Shown here: positions 49,913 to 59,570 of the stretch, piece after piece
Position numbering within the stretch: the first letter of the stretch is position 1
How the letters are laid out: each line of letters begins with the position of its first letter
Source of the DNA: Affinundibacterium flavidum
Lineage (GTDB): Bacteria > Pseudomonadota > Gammaproteobacteria > Burkholderiales > Burkholderiaceae_D
Assembly (NCBI RefSeq): GCF_014284175.1
Contig: NZ_JACOGA010000010.1
Span: 164,054-228,053 of the forward strand
Direction: 5' to 3'
DNA: 64,000 bases
Translations under genes and position numbers: made by a program
Notes under the pieces: model-generated
What the model saw: only the letters and a program-made list of their open reading frames with translations
The model's database searches: none
What the model was told of the DNA's origin: nothing

Positions 49913-50725
49913 TTATTTTTGCGTTAATGCCAAGCCATCGACCCAGTTTTTTGCCGGCAATTTTGTATTCTTATGAATGATTTCTGCGCGTTGATATAAA
50001 GTGTCTAAGTCCAACTTTAATCTTGGTTTAAATGCAATTGCGACGACATTGCCGTCATGCACTTCAGGCAAACATAGGACGGTGCCAAACACGTAACGCA
50101 GCACCTTGATATTTTTGGCGAAACTCGGGTGATCGCCAAATAAATTCACAGTCAAAATGCCATCTGCTTTCAAGCAATCGAAACAAGCTTGATAAAACTC
50201 CGTGCTATCAAGCACGGGACCGCGCGCGGTAGCGTCGTACAAATCGACCTGAAGAGCGTCAAATTGGTCGTGATGATGGTTATCCGCTACGTAATCCATT
50301 GCATCCATTTCGATCACGTTTAATCTTTCGTCGTTAGCAGGTAACTTAAACATACTTTCGCAAATCATAATGACCGCAGGATTTAAATCAATCGCCGTCA
50401 CTTGTGCTTCTGGGAATTGACGGTAGCAGAATTTTGTCAGTGCACCAGTCCCTAAACCTAGTTGTAGTATCTGCTTAGGCTGATCTTTGAATAGCATCCA
50501 AGCCATCATCTGTTGCGCATATTCTAATTCCAGCCAATCAGGTTTACGTAAGCGCATTGCGCCTTGTACCCATTCGGTTCCGAAGTGCAGGTAACGAACG
50601 CCGTCGTGTTCGGACAGTGTGACCGGCGCAAATTTAGGTTTGCGGATTTTTTCCACTTTTTTAGCAGCGACTGGGCCGGATCGATAATTGGATTCAGCTT
50701 CGATAGATTTTCGTTTTATTAACAT
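49913..50725 (-). CDS. Spermidine-synthase-like methyltransferase-fold protein
   Basis: A 270-residue protein with the class I SAM-methyltransferase fold of spermine/spermidine synthases. Motif I is ILQLGLGTGALTKF, followed by VTAIDLNPAVIMI and FDALQVDLYDATARGPVLD. It lacks the canonical SpeE N-terminal beta-domain, being a shorter form, so aminopropyl transfer is unproven. It is the upstream gene of a two-gene unit with the orphan GspE. Confidence 0.8.
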   Translation of the reverse strand: MLIKRKSIEAESNYRSGPVAAKKVEKIRKPKFAPVTLSEHDGVRYLHFGTEWVQGAMRLRKPDWLELEYAQQMMAWMLFKDQPKQILQLGLGTGALTKFCYRQFPEAQVTAIDLNPAVIMICESMFKLPANDERLNVIEMDAMDYVADNHHHDQFDALQVDLYDATARGPVLDSTEFYQACFDCLKADGILTVNLFGDHPSFAKNIKVLRYVFGTVLCLPEVHDGNVVAIAFKPRLKLDLDTLYQRAEIIHKNTKLPAKNWVDGLALTQK

Positions 50726-50933
50726 AGAAAGCAGGTGAGTGATAAACAGGATTGCTGTTTCGATCTTGCGAAGATTGATTGTAAACCCTATGTTGCAGTA
50801 TGTGCCATCAAATTATGTAATGGTAATAATCTGTAAAATGTCAACTAATTGTTAAATCTATCGTTGTATAGTCACAGGTATTAGTTATGTAGGGTTTTAT
50901 TTGCTCGTCATCTGTTTCAATAAGGAGTTTATC

Positions 50934-51392
50934 TTGAAGAAATTAATTGTGATTGCTGCAGCGCTCGTCTCTGTAGTTTCCTTAAGTGCCTGTGTGTCAA
51001 CGCACACATCGGGCAGTGTTTATCGCCCGTATCAAACACAGAATGAAATGTCTGTTCGTATGGGTGTGGTTGAATCGGTGCGCGAAGTAACGATTGACGG
51101 TGGTCGTAGCGGGGTCGGCACAATGACTGGTGCGGCCTTGGGAGGAATCGCAGGTGCCAGTATGGGTGGTGGTCGTGGTTCAACTGCCACGAGTATTGTT
51201 GGTGCTGTAGTTGGTGGCATTATTGGTAATAACGTTGAGTCCAATGCCAATACACGCCGTGGCGTAGAAATTACGGTTCGTTTAGATAATGGTGAATTGA
51301 AAGCAATTACCCAAGATGCAGACGAGACTTTCCGCGCAGGTGATCGCGTACGCTTGTTGTCTGATCGTCGTACTACACGCGTAACGCACTAA
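50934..51392 (+). CDS. Glycine-zipper outer-membrane lipoprotein (SlyB-like)
   Basis: A 152-residue lipoprotein: signal peptide 1-19, lipobox LSAC with lipidated C20. The central region (about 70-105) is a glycine zipper, TGAALGGIAGASMGGGRG and VGAVVGGIIGN, typical of the Rick_17kDa/SlyB/PCP family that stabilises the outer membrane. The start is TTG at 50934 because AAGGAG lies seven bases ahead, giving MKKLIVIAAA; an ATG-like start at 50901 has no site. It stands alone and ends at a strong terminator. Confidence 0.9.
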   Translation: MKKLIVIAAALVSVVSLSACVSTHTSGSVYRPYQTQNEMSVRMGVVESVREVTIDGGRSGVGTMTGAALGGIAGASMGGGRGSTATSIVGAVVGGIIGNNVESNANTRRGVEITVRLDNGELKAITQDADETFRAGDRVRLLSDRRTTRVTH

Positions 51393-51426
51393 CTCGGCGA
51401 AGGTACTAAATCTTAGCGCTTGATAG

Positions 51427-51458
51427 AAAAAAACCGGAATTCACATTCCGGTTTTTTT
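51427..51458. terminator. Bidirectional terminator between the lipoprotein gene and htpG
   Basis: ACCGGAAT and ATTCCGGT pair around a TCAC loop, with seven A residues on the left and seven T residues on the right, so it works in both directions. Confidence 0.95.
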
Positions 51459-51491
51459 GTTTATGTTAGCGATTCACATCGCGATACCTAC

Positions 51492-53405
51492 TTATTTACT
51501 GACGTTCAGCAACATTTCATTTAAGCGTTTTACAAAAGCGCTTGGGTCCTCGAGTGTGCCCCCTTCAGCCAGTGCCGCTTGATCGAATAGTATGTGTGAC
51601 CAATCATTGAACTTAGCTTCTTCGTATTTTAGACGTTGTACCAAGGGATGATCGGGATTGACCTCCAAAATCGGTTTAGATTCTGGCGCTGCCTGACCTG
51701 CGGCTTTCAACATACGTACCAAATTGCCTGAAAGCTCGTTTTCGTCAGCGACTAAGCAAGCTGGTGAATCAGTTAAACGGAATGTGATGCGAACGTCTTT
51801 GGCTTTATCTGCCAAGGCAGTTTCCATCTTTTCAACGAGATCTTTAAATTGCGTTTCAGTTTCTTCGTGCTGCTTCTTCTCAGCTTCATCTTCCAATTTG
51901 CCCAGATCCAAATCGCCTTTCGCAACGGAAACCAAATCTTTACCTTCAAACGCAGTCAGGAAGGACAACATCCATTCGTCAACACGATCGGTGAGCAATA
52001 AGACTTCTACGCCTTTTTTGCGGAAAATTTCCAGATGTGGGCTATTTTTCGCTGCGGCAAAACTATCGGCGGTGACGTAGTAAATCTTGTCTTGGCCTTC
52101 TTTAGCGCGGGCAATATAGTCGGCCAATGAAACCGTTTGAGACTCATTGTCATTGTGGGTAGAAGCGAAACGGAGCAGGGCAGCGATACGATCTTTGTTC
52201 GCGGCATCTTCGCCGACACCTTCTTTTAATACTTGGCCAAATTCTTTCCAGAAGCTGGCAAACTTTTCTTTCTTGCTTTCTGCTTCATCGCCTTCTGCAT
52301 TCGCCAAATCTTCCAGCATACCCAGCACACGTTTTGTAGAACCTTCACGGATTGCTTTGATATCGCGTGATTCTTGCAAAATTTCACGAGATACATTCAA
52401 GGGCAAATCGTTGGAATCGATAATCCCTTTCACAAAACGCAAATAAACTGGCATCAATTGTTCGGCATCATCCATGATGAACACGCGCTTGACGTAGAGC
52501 TTGATGCCACCACGCTTATTGCGGTCCCACATATCAAATGGCGCGCGGCTTGGAATGTACAGCAACTGTGTATATTCACTGCGACCTTCGACGCGATTGT
52601 GCGTATGCGTTAAAGGCGCGGTGTAATCGTGCGAAATGTGTTTGTAGAATTCTGTGTATTGCTCAGGCGTGATGTCAGATTTGCTGCGTGCCCACAAGGC
52701 GCTCGCTTGATTCACAGTTTCGAGTTCGTCTTTGAGAACTTGTTCTTTTTTCTCATCATCCCATTCTTCTTTTTGCATGAAGATAGGCAATGAGATGTGG
52801 TCAGAATAAGTGCGGATAATAGATTTGAGTTTCCAAGACGAGAGGAAATCATCTTCACCTTCGCGCAAATGTAAGGTGATAGAAGTGCCACGATCTTCTT
52901 TGCTGATTTGCTCTACGCTGAAGTCGCCAGCACCAGCAGATTCCCAACGCACGCCTTCGCTTGCCGCTGTGCCGGCACGGCGTGATTCCACCGTCATTTT
53001 GTCTGCAACGATAAAGCCTGAGTAGAAACCGACGCCAAACTGACCAATCATGGCTGCATCTTTTTGCTGATCGCCAGACAATTTGGAGAAAAATTCTTTC
53101 GTGCCAGATTTGGCGATGGTGCCTAAATGATTCACTGCATCGTCACGTGTCATACCAATGCCGTTATCGCTGATGGTAATCGTGCGTGCAACCTTATCGA
53201 AACTAACTTTGATCTTTAATTCGGAATCATTTTCGAACAAGCTGGCATCGTTAATTGCCTCAAAACGCAATTTATCGGATGCATCCGATGCATTAGAAAT
53301 GAATTCTCTTAAGAAAATTTCTTTGTTTGAATACAAAGAATGGATCATCAATTGGAGTAATTGTGAAACTTCTGCTTGAAATCCCAGGGTTTGTTTTTCT
53401 GACAT
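51492..53405 (-). CDS. htpG: Heat-shock chaperone HtpG (Hsp90)
   Basis: A 637-residue GHKL-ATPase chaperone. The N-terminal ATP domain has [41 protein letters not shown] and GQFGVGFYS; the middle and C-terminal dimerisation domains are full-length. The ATG at 53405 follows GAGGA five bases ahead and is chosen over an earlier frame opening at 53447. A sigma-32-type promoter lies about 80-110 bases upstream. Confidence 0.98.
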   Translation of the reverse strand: MSEKQTLGFQAEVSQLLQLMIHSLYSNKEIFLREFISNASDASDKLRFEAINDASLFENDSELKIKVSFDKVARTITISDNGIGMTRDDAVNHLGTIAKSGTKEFFSKLSGDQQKDAAMIGQFGVGFYSGFIVADKMTVESRRAGTAASEGVRWESAGAGDFSVEQISKEDRGTSITLHLREGEDDFLSSWKLKSIIRTYSDHISLPIFMQKEEWDDEKKEQVLKDELETVNQASALWARSKSDITPEQYTEFYKHISHDYTAPLTHTHNRVEGRSEYTQLLYIPSRAPFDMWDRNKRGGIKLYVKRVFIMDDAEQLMPVYLRFVKGIIDSNDLPLNVSREILQESRDIKAIREGSTKRVLGMLEDLANAEGDEAESKKEKFASFWKEFGQVLKEGVGEDAANKDRIAALLRFASTHNDNESQTVSLADYIARAKEGQDKIYYVTADSFAAAKNSPHLEIFRKKGVEVLLLTDRVDEWMLSFLTAFEGKDLVSVAKGDLDLGKLEDEAEKKQHEETETQFKDLVEKMETALADKAKDVRITFRLTDSPACLVADENELSGNLVRMLKAAGQAAPESKPILEVNPDHPLVQRLKYEEAKFNDWSHILFDQAALAEGGTLEDPSAFVKRLNEMLLNVSK

Positions 53406-53483
53406 GCTTTCCTCGATATTTAAGAATTGAAGGAGTAGAAACCGCACTCAAGCGGACTCAATGAATGTTTTAATGTGGGCATC

Positions 53484-53518
53484 AGGTGTGGCAGTAACGC
53501 GATATTTCAAGAGGGAGA
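53484..53518 (-). promoter_or_regulatory. Sigma-32 (heat-shock) promoter of htpG
   Basis: On the minus strand TCTCCCTCTTGAA (revcomp of 53506-53518) closely matches the RpoH -35 consensus, and 14 bases on comes CCACACCT (revcomp of 53484-53491), matching five of seven defined -10 positions (CCCCATNT). The start point would be near 53475. This is the proper position for heat induction of htpG. The rest of 53406-53752 also carries the typA promoter. Confidence 0.72.
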
Positions 53519-53705
53519 TGTAGACTTTTTCTACATTTGAGTTCTTCGTGTATTTTGAACAAGCAAGGATCATCCCCTGATACAAAACGCCGTATAGGCG
53601 TGACAGAAACCCATCTTTTTGTCATCAATGCGTAGTAAGTCTTTGAAATAATGACGAAAATATCTGCATTGTTTGTAATCAAGGCGTAAGTTTTGCATTG
53701 CAGCA

Positions 53706-53714
53706 TGCTATAAT
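53706..53714 (+). promoter_or_regulatory. Extended -10 promoter of typA
   Basis: TGC followed by a perfect TATAAT at 53709-53714, an extended -10 element that can work with a poor -35. It lies 39 bases before the typA start codon. Confidence 0.6.
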
Positions 53715-53752
53715 CGTCGGTTATTCGAATCACCTCCCAAATAAATACAATC

Positions 53753-55588
53753 ATGACCAACAATACACGCGCTATTCGCAACATCGCCATTATCGCCCAC
53801 GTTGACCACGGCAAAACTACGCTAGTGGATCAACTGCTGCGCCAATCTGGTACTTTCCGTGATAATCAACAAGTTGATAATCGCGTTATGGATTCCAACG
53901 ATATTGAGAAAGAGCGCGGTATCACGATTCTTTCCAAAAACTGTGCAGTTGAATACAAAGGCACACACATCAACATCGTTGATACCCCAGGCCATGCGGA
54001 TTTCGGCGGTGAAGTTGAACGTGTATTGTCCATGGTTGACAGCGTGTTGTTGCTGGTTGATGCGCAAGAAGGTCCAATGCCGCAAACGCGTTTCGTGACA
54101 CGTAAAGCGTTGGCTTTGGGATTGAAACCTATCGTGGTCGTAAACAAGATTGACCGTGAAAATGCTGATCCACAAAAAGCAGTTAACGCGACATTTGAAT
54201 TGTTCGACAAACTCGGCGCAACAGATGAGCAGTTAGATTTCCCTATCGTTTACGCTTCTGGCTTCAAAGGCTATGCTGGTCTGGAAGATACAGTACGTGA
54301 CGGTAACATGGAGCCATTGTTTGATGCGATTCTGAAACACGTTCCTGCGCGTGAAGATGATCCAAATGGTCCATTGCAATTACAAATCACTTCTTTGGAA
54401 TACTCTTCTTACGTCGGTAAGATCGGCGTTGGCCGTATTTTGCGTGGTCGCGTTCGTGCAGGTCAGGACGTTGTCTGGATGAATGGTCCAGAAGACAAGC
54501 CAAGTAAAGCGCGTATCAATCAAGTATTGACGTTTAAAGGTTTGGATCGTGTATTGGCCGATGAAGCGTTGGCTGGCGATATCGTTTTGATCAATGGTAT
54601 TGAAGAAATCAGTATCGGCTCCACCATTTGCGCACCGGATACACCGGAAGGCTTGCCAATGTTGAAGATCGATGAACCAACATTGACGATGAACTTCATG
54701 GTTAACAGTTCACCATTGGCTGGTCGTGAAGGTAAATTCGTGACGACACGTCAAATCCGCGATCGTTTAGATCGTGAATTGAAATCGAACATGGCTTTGC
54801 GCGTTGTGCAAGCTGAAGGTGATGACTCCACCTACGAAGTTTCTGGTCGCGGTGAATTGCATTTGACAATTTTGATCGAAAACATGCGTCGCGAAGGTTT
54901 CGAATTGGCAGTTTCACGTCCACGCGTTGTGTTCAAAATGGTAGATGGCGTGCGCCACGAGCCGTATGAAAACTTGACGGTTGACGTAGAAGAAAACAAC
55001 CAAGGTGGCGTGATGGAAGAACTCGGTCGTCGTCGTGGTGATTTGCAAAACATGGAACCGGACGGTAAAGGTCGTGTGCGTTTGGAATACCGTATTCCAG
55101 CGCGTGGCTTGATCGGCTTCCAAGGCGAATTCATGACATTGACACGCGGTACTGGTTTGATGAGTCACGTGTTTGATGAATACGCACCAGTTGATAATAC
55201 TAAAGGTGAATTGGCTGGCCGTCGTAACGGTGTGTTGATTTCTCAAGATGATGGTGCAGCAGTTGCTTACGCGATCTGGAAATTGCAAGACCGCGGTCGT
55301 ATGTTCGTAGTTCACAACGATCCGGTCTATGAAGGTATGATCATCGGTATCCACTCACGTGATAACGATTTGGTTGTGAACCCGATTAAAGGCAAACAAT
55401 TAACTAACGTTCGTTCTTCTGGTACGGATGAGGCGGTACGTTTGGTACCACCAATTCAAATGAGTCTGGAATACGCGGTTGAGTTCATTGAAGATGACGA
55501 ATTGGTAGAAGTTACACCGAAGAGCATTCGTTTGCGTAAGCGTTTCTTGAAAGAACACGAGCGTAAAAAAGCATCTCGCGAAGCTTAA
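53753..55588 (+). CDS. typA: Ribosome-associated GTPase TypA/BipA
   Basis: A 611-residue translational GTPase related to EF-G/LepA and linked to 50S assembly and stress or cold growth. G1 is [10 protein letters not shown]3 DTPGHADF, G4 NKID; domain II follows at about 200-300, then EF-G-like domains III and V and the BipA-specific C-terminal domain ending in a Lys/Arg tail. Full length. There is no strong Shine-Dalgarno ahead of the ATG. Confidence 0.98.
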   Translation: MTNNTRAIRNIAIIAHVDHGKTTLVDQLLRQSGTFRDNQQVDNRVMDSNDIEKERGITILSKNCAVEYKGTHINIVDTPGHADFGGEVERVLSMVDSVLLLVDAQEGPMPQTRFVTRKALALGLKPIVVVNKIDRENADPQKAVNATFELFDKLGATDEQLDFPIVYASGFKGYAGLEDTVRDGNMEPLFDAILKHVPAREDDPNGPLQLQITSLEYSSYVGKIGVGRILRGRVRAGQDVVWMNGPEDKPSKARINQVLTFKGLDRVLADEALAGDIVLINGIEEISIGSTICAPDTPEGLPMLKIDEPTLTMNFMVNSSPLAGREGKFVTTRQIRDRLDRELKSNMALRVVQAEGDDSTYEVSGRGELHLTILIENMRREGFELAVSRPRVVFKMVDGVRHEPYENLTVDVEENNQGGVMEELGRRRGDLQNMEPDGKGRVRLEYRIPARGLIGFQGEFMTLTRGTGLMSHVFDEYAPVDNTKGELAGRRNGVLISQDDGAAVAYAIWKLQDRGRMFVVHNDPVYEGMIIGIHSRDNDLVVNPIKGKQLTNVRSSGTDEAVRLVPPIQMSLEYAVEFIEDDELVEVTPKSIRLRKRFLKEHERKKASREA

Positions 55589-55593
55589 TAAGA

Positions 55594-55637
55594 TTTAATT
55601 CAGGTTTAAATTAGTTTTAAATTAGTTTTAAATCAGT
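55594..55637. repeat. 11-bp tandem repeat after typA
   Basis: Three copies of TTTAAATTAGT (55605-55615, 55616-55626, 55627-55637; the third has one change), preceded by a degenerate fourth at 55594-55604. It lies between the typA stop and its terminator. Confidence 0.75.
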
Positions 55638-55645
55638 TCCAACAT

Positions 55646-55685
55646 AAGCCCGCTTGATGTTCCATCAAGCGGGCTTCTTCTTTTT
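55646..55685 (+). terminator. Rho-independent terminator of typA
   Basis: AAGCCCGCTTGAT and ATCAAGCGGGCTT form a 13-bp stem with a GTTCC loop and are followed by CTTCTTTTT. Confidence 0.93.
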
Positions 55686-55702
55686 AAATTCGGAGTTTGT
55701 GC

Positions 55703-56599
55703 ATGCAGCAACCTAGCCACAAAACTGCATTGGTATTAATGATTATAGCGCCGACTATGTGGAGTACCGCAGGTGTCTTGTCGCGTCATTTGGAATCAGC
55801 ACGAGGTTTTGAAGTTAGTTTTTGGCGTAGTTTTTTTGCCGCGATTTTTGTGGCAGGTATTCTGGCTTGGCAGCACAAAATTAATCTAGGCAAGAAGCTG
55901 ATCGGACTCGGACGCTATGGTTTGGCATCTGGCTTTATGTGGGCTGCGATGTTCACTTGCTTCATGCTGGCATTAACCATGACAACCGTGGCGAATGCCT
56001 TAATCGTTGAGAGTTTTGCCCCCTTATTAACTGCGATATTCGCATGGATTTTTCTGGCAGAAAAAATTCCCCGCCGAACATGGTTAGCGATTTTTGTCGC
56101 TTTCGCTGGCATGTTATGGATGTTTGTTGATGGCTTTTCTCAGCTCGATGCACGCGGTCTGATCGGCGTGATGTTGGCGCTATGCGTGCCATTCGCCGTA
56201 GCTGCAAACGTGATTATTTTGAAGAAGGGCGGACAGCACGTGGATTTGATTCCGGCAGTCTTGGTCGGCGGCATTTTATCGGCTGCGCTGATGCTGCCGT
56301 TTGCTTTGCCGTTTTCTGCATCCTTGCATGACTTAGTCATTTTGGCGACCTTAGGTGTGTTTCAGCTAGGCTTGCCGTGCATGATTATGGTGCATGCCGC
56401 CAAAGGATTAACAGCGCCCGAGATTTCTTTATTGTCTTTGCTTGAAGTCGTGCTTGGGCCATTTTGGGTCTGGCTAGCAATCGGCGAAGAACCTGCAAAA
56501 GCGACTTTGCTCGGTGGAACGGTGGTCTTAAGCGCCTTGATATTCAATGAAGTTATGGCCTTTAGACAAGAGCGTTTATCAAAAGTCCAGGAGAAGTGA
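55703..56599 (+). CDS. EamA (DMT) family transporter
   Basis: A 298-residue inner-membrane protein with ten predicted helices in two EamA repeats (about 8-140 and 150-290). Motifs include WSTAGVLSRHLESARGFEVSFWRSFFAA at the start and FAPLLTAIFAWIFLAEKIPRRTWLAI near the end of repeat one. Members export or import amino acids and metabolites; the substrate is unknown. ATG at 55703 with CGGAG seven bases ahead; a TTG at 55697 is less likely. Confidence 0.9.
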   Translation: MQQPSHKTALVLMIIAPTMWSTAGVLSRHLESARGFEVSFWRSFFAAIFVAGILAWQHKINLGKKLIGLGRYGLASGFMWAAMFTCFMLALTMTTVANALIVESFAPLLTAIFAWIFLAEKIPRRTWLAIFVAFAGMLWMFVDGFSQLDARGLIGVMLALCVPFAVAANVIILKKGGQHVDLIPAVLVGGILSAALMLPFALPFSASLHDLVILATLGVFQLGLPCMIMVHAAKGLTAPEISLLSLLEVVLGPFWVWLAIGEEPAKATLLGGTVVLSALIFNEVMAFRQERLSKVQEK

Positions 56600-56690
56600 T
56601 CCGAGCTTGTCTTAGCGCAGAATGCGCAGCTTGATTTGTGTAAGAATTTCGTAAAATTGATTAACTTTGTGCGCTCTCCCTGTCATTGAA

Positions 56691-56720
56691 ATTCAGTGAA
56701 ATTCAGTGAAATTCAGTGAG
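56691..56720. repeat. 10-bp tandem repeat in the trhP leader
   Basis: Three head-to-tail copies of ATTCAGTGAA (the last ends in G instead of A), with a partial copy just upstream. It lies between the EamA gene and the trhP start at 56748. Confidence 0.75.
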
Positions 56721-56747
56721 ATCGCAGTATTTTTAGACGGTATTGCC

Positions 56748-58145
56748 ATGTCAAATTCCACTTCCGCAACCAGTGCTGTTCAACTCAAAGCACCAGAATT
56801 ATTATTGCCAGCGGGCTCTTTAGAAAAAATGCACGCAGCCTTCGACTTCGGCGCGGATGCTGTGTATGCAGGACAACCGCGTTATAGCTTGCGCGCACGT
56901 AATAATGAATTTTCTACCTTGGATATTTTGCAGCAAGGCATAGAAGGCGCGCATGCTCGTGGCAAATCTTTCTTCGTTGCCAGCAATATTTTCCCGCACA
57001 ACTCCAAACTCAAAACCTATCTGAACGATATGGAACCAGTGATCGCCATGAAGCCAGACGCGCTGATTATGGCCGACCCAGGTTTGATCATGATGGTGCG
57101 TGAAAAATGGCCAGAAGTGAATGTGCATCTGTCCGTACAAGCGAATGCGGTGAACTGGGCTGACGTTAAGTTCTGGCAAAAGATGGGATTAACCCGCGTG
57201 ATTTTGTCGCGTGAATTGTCTTTAGATGAGATTGAAGAAATCAAGCAACGCTGCCCAGAAATGGAACTCGAAGTATTCGTGCATGGTGCACTGTGCATCG
57301 CTTACTCTGGTCGTTGTTTGTTATCAGGCTATTTCAACCACCGCGATCCGAATCAAGGTACCTGCACCAATTCTTGTCGTTGGGATTACAAGGTAGAAAA
57401 CGCGACCGAAAATGAAACCGGCGACTTGCAACGCATTCCAGTTGAAACAATCAAGTTTGATTTCAACAAAGCTTTGGAAGAAGCGAATCAATCTTTCTCC
57501 GCCATGGGAGATATGCCACGTCATCCATTAGCAGATCGTCCTTACTTAATTGAAGAAGCTGGCCGCCCAGGTAATTTCATGCCGATACTGGAAGACGATC
57601 ATGGAACCTACATCATGAATTCCAAAGATTTGCGTGCGATTGAACACGTTGAGCGTCTGGCAAAAATCGGTGTCGATTCCTTAAAGGTAGAAGGGCGTAC
57701 CAAGTCTTTATATTACGTCGCACGTACTGCGCAAACCTATCGCCGTGCGATTGATGACGCTGTAGCAGGACGTCCATTCAATGAGCAATTGTTGGGTGAA
57801 TTAAATGGTCTGGCAAATCGTGGTTATACCGATGGCTTCTACCAACGCCATCATACGCAAGAACACCAAAACTACATGGAAGGTGTGTCAAAAGCGCATC
57901 GCAGTCAGTATGTAGGAAATGTTTTGTCGGTCGCAGACGGTTGGGCAGAAGTCGAAGTGAAAAATCGCTTCTCAGTCGGTGATCAAATTGAAATTATTCA
58001 TCCAACTGGAAATGAAATTGTCACATTAGGCGAGATCCGTAATAAGCGTAATGAGTCAGTCGATGTCATTGGCGGCGCAGGGCACAAAGTTCGTATTCCT
58101 CTTGATGCAAAATACGATAAGGCTTTGCTGGCACGCATGTTGTAA
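56748..58145 (+). CDS. U32-family tRNA hydroxylation protein TrhP (YegQ-like)
   Basis: A 465-residue peptidase-U32-family protein. The N-terminal barrel begins APELLLPAGSLEKMHAAFDFGADAVYAGQ; the U32 signature is in EVFVHGALCIAYSGRCLLSGYF, with further Cys residues in GTCTNSCRWDY that probably bind an iron-sulphur cluster. E. coli YegQ/TrhP makes 5-hydroxyuridine at position 34 of certain tRNAs. Despite the family name, protease activity is not expected. The ATG at 56748 is chosen over a GTG at 56706 that falls inside a tandem repeat. Confidence 0.9.
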   Translation: MSNSTSATSAVQLKAPELLLPAGSLEKMHAAFDFGADAVYAGQPRYSLRARNNEFSTLDILQQGIEGAHARGKSFFVASNIFPHNSKLKTYLNDMEPVIAMKPDALIMADPGLIMMVREKWPEVNVHLSVQANAVNWADVKFWQKMGLTRVILSRELSLDEIEEIKQRCPEMELEVFVHGALCIAYSGRCLLSGYFNHRDPNQGTCTNSCRWDYKVENATENETGDLQRIPVETIKFDFNKALEEANQSFSAMGDMPRHPLADRPYLIEEAGRPGNFMPILEDDHGTYIMNSKDLRAIEHVERLAKIGVDSLKVEGRTKSLYYVARTAQTYRRAIDDAVAGRPFNEQLLGELNGLANRGYTDGFYQRHHTQEHQNYMEGVSKAHRSQYVGNVLSVADGWAEVEVKNRFSVGDQIEIIHPTGNEIVTLGEIRNKRNESVDVIGGAGHKVRIPLDAKYDKALLARML

Positions 58146-58162
58146 TTCTTGATGCTGCAATT

Positions 58163-58206
58163 AAAAACGGGCACATAAGTGCTAATCACTTTATGTGCCC
58201 GTTTTG
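58163..58206. terminator. Bidirectional terminator between trhP and the DUF2863 gene
   Basis: CGGGCACATAAGTG pairs with CACTTTATGTGCCCG (one bulged T) around CTAAT, with T-rich sequence on both outer sides, so it can stop the two convergent genes. Confidence 0.8.
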
Positions 58207-58237
58207 CTTGATATACCTAAAATTGGCGCGAGATAAA

Positions 58238-59473
58238 TTAATGCAAATGCACAGATCCCTCTGGTGGTGCGTCATCAGGCATTTCTGGATGCACTAAATC
58301 ACCTTCGGCATCGGCGTACAGCGGTGCCTGGCAATCTTCACAGAATTCCATGCCAAAAATATCTTCTAATATTTGAATTTGCGTGATGCCACTTTCTTTT
58401 AATAAAGTAGGAATTTCACCTTCGCGTTCATCCATAGTCGAGATCGATGGGCCGACCAAGGCGTTGAGTTCATCTTCTTGCTGATACAGCGGCCAGATCA
58501 CACCGTAAATGACTTCTGGCGCTTTCTTAAGGGTGAATCCAACCCGGATTTCATCGACTTGTCCCGGATGGGTTTCGGGTCCAAATCGACCGATAATCGC
58601 GCTTAAATCATTGGCTTCCACATTTAAGGTCTGGCACAAATAAAACACTGTGGCACGGATAGAGATTGGACGCACCAAAATGTCTGCTTCGCGACAAGCA
58701 GAGTAGTAAGACTCAGGCAGAAGAAATTCAAAACCACATCCCGGCAACAGATGGGCAATATCCGCATGTGCTCTTTGCTTCCACAACAGTAGGGCGGCTT
58801 CCTTGGCCTTCGCAATATCAAAAGGTGAAGGCGTCATTTGCCACTGAAATAGCGGTGCATTGCTCGGTGCTAACACCACACCGAGTAAGTAACGGCTATC
58901 TGCTAAGAAAGGCACGGTCTTCGGCAAATCCTTAGGTGCTACGATGGCTTTATTTTGCAGAAAATGTTGAGCTGTATCGTGGAGCAAATCGTTGACAGCG
59001 CAATGATCTTGCGGCAATTGATCGATAGAGTACAGTGTTGGCAACATGCACACTTGTACTCCTTTACAAAGCAAGGATTCGCGCCAACTCGTGGTCAGAG
59101 ATTTCAGTATCGCCACGGGAACGTTGCCAGAGGCAATGTCAAAACGACTCCAGGCCAAGATGGGTGCTGCCACCAAAATAATATCGTAAGCGCTCTCGCC
59201 ATCTTTGATTTGACCTGATGTGGCGATCGATTCAATCGCTTCAATTAAGACTTCGTAGGCATCAGGTTGATTAGTAAAGACATGCTCAGCGGCTGCGTCC
59301 AGGACGCTTTGGTGCCTGGCCTCCAGATTTTTGGCGATTAAGGCATCCAACAAGGATTGCCAGTCATTATCCTCCAGGCGGCTGCCCGCTTGTGAAACCG
59401 CCAGAGATAGATTGGCGATGCGCAAGGCATCTCCAGCTAATTTTTGAATTTTCTTTTTGGGTGCGCGTCGCAT
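58238..59473 (-). CDS. DUF2863 family protein
   Basis: A 411-residue protein found mainly in betaproteobacteria, of unknown function. The N-terminus (MRRAPKKKIQKLAGDALRI, then SQAGSRLEDNDWQSLLDALI) is typical of DUF2863. Near the C-terminus FCEDCQAPLYADAEGDLVHPE has a CxxC that could bind metal or be redox-active. No signal peptide or membrane helices. The ATG at 59473 is chosen because it gives this family-like N-terminus; the frame extends to 59623 but that extra part overlaps the GST gene. Confidence 0.8.
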   Translation of the reverse strand: MRRAPKKKIQKLAGDALRIANLSLAVSQAGSRLEDNDWQSLLDALIAKNLEARHQSVLDAAAEHVFTNQPDAYEVLIEAIESIATSGQIKDGESAYDIILVAAPILAWSRFDIASGNVPVAILKSLTTSWRESLLCKGVQVCMLPTLYSIDQLPQDHCAVNDLLHDTAQHFLQNKAIVAPKDLPKTVPFLADSRYLLGVVLAPSNAPLFQWQMTPSPFDIAKAKEAALLLWKQRAHADIAHLLPGCGFEFLLPESYYSACREADILVRPISIRATVFYLCQTLNVEANDLSAIIGRFGPETHPGQVDEIRVGFTLKKAPEVIYGVIWPLYQQEDELNALVGPSISTMDEREGEIPTLLKESGITQIQILEDIFGMEFCEDCQAPLYADAEGDLVHPEMPDDAPPEGSVHLH

Positions 59474-59570
59474 AATGGGATCATTTTCTTGAGATATATT
59501 TTGTGCTGGCGCTGTGCTTAAAGCTATGTTCAGAGACAAACAAAAATCATGAACAAACTCTAGTGTATTC

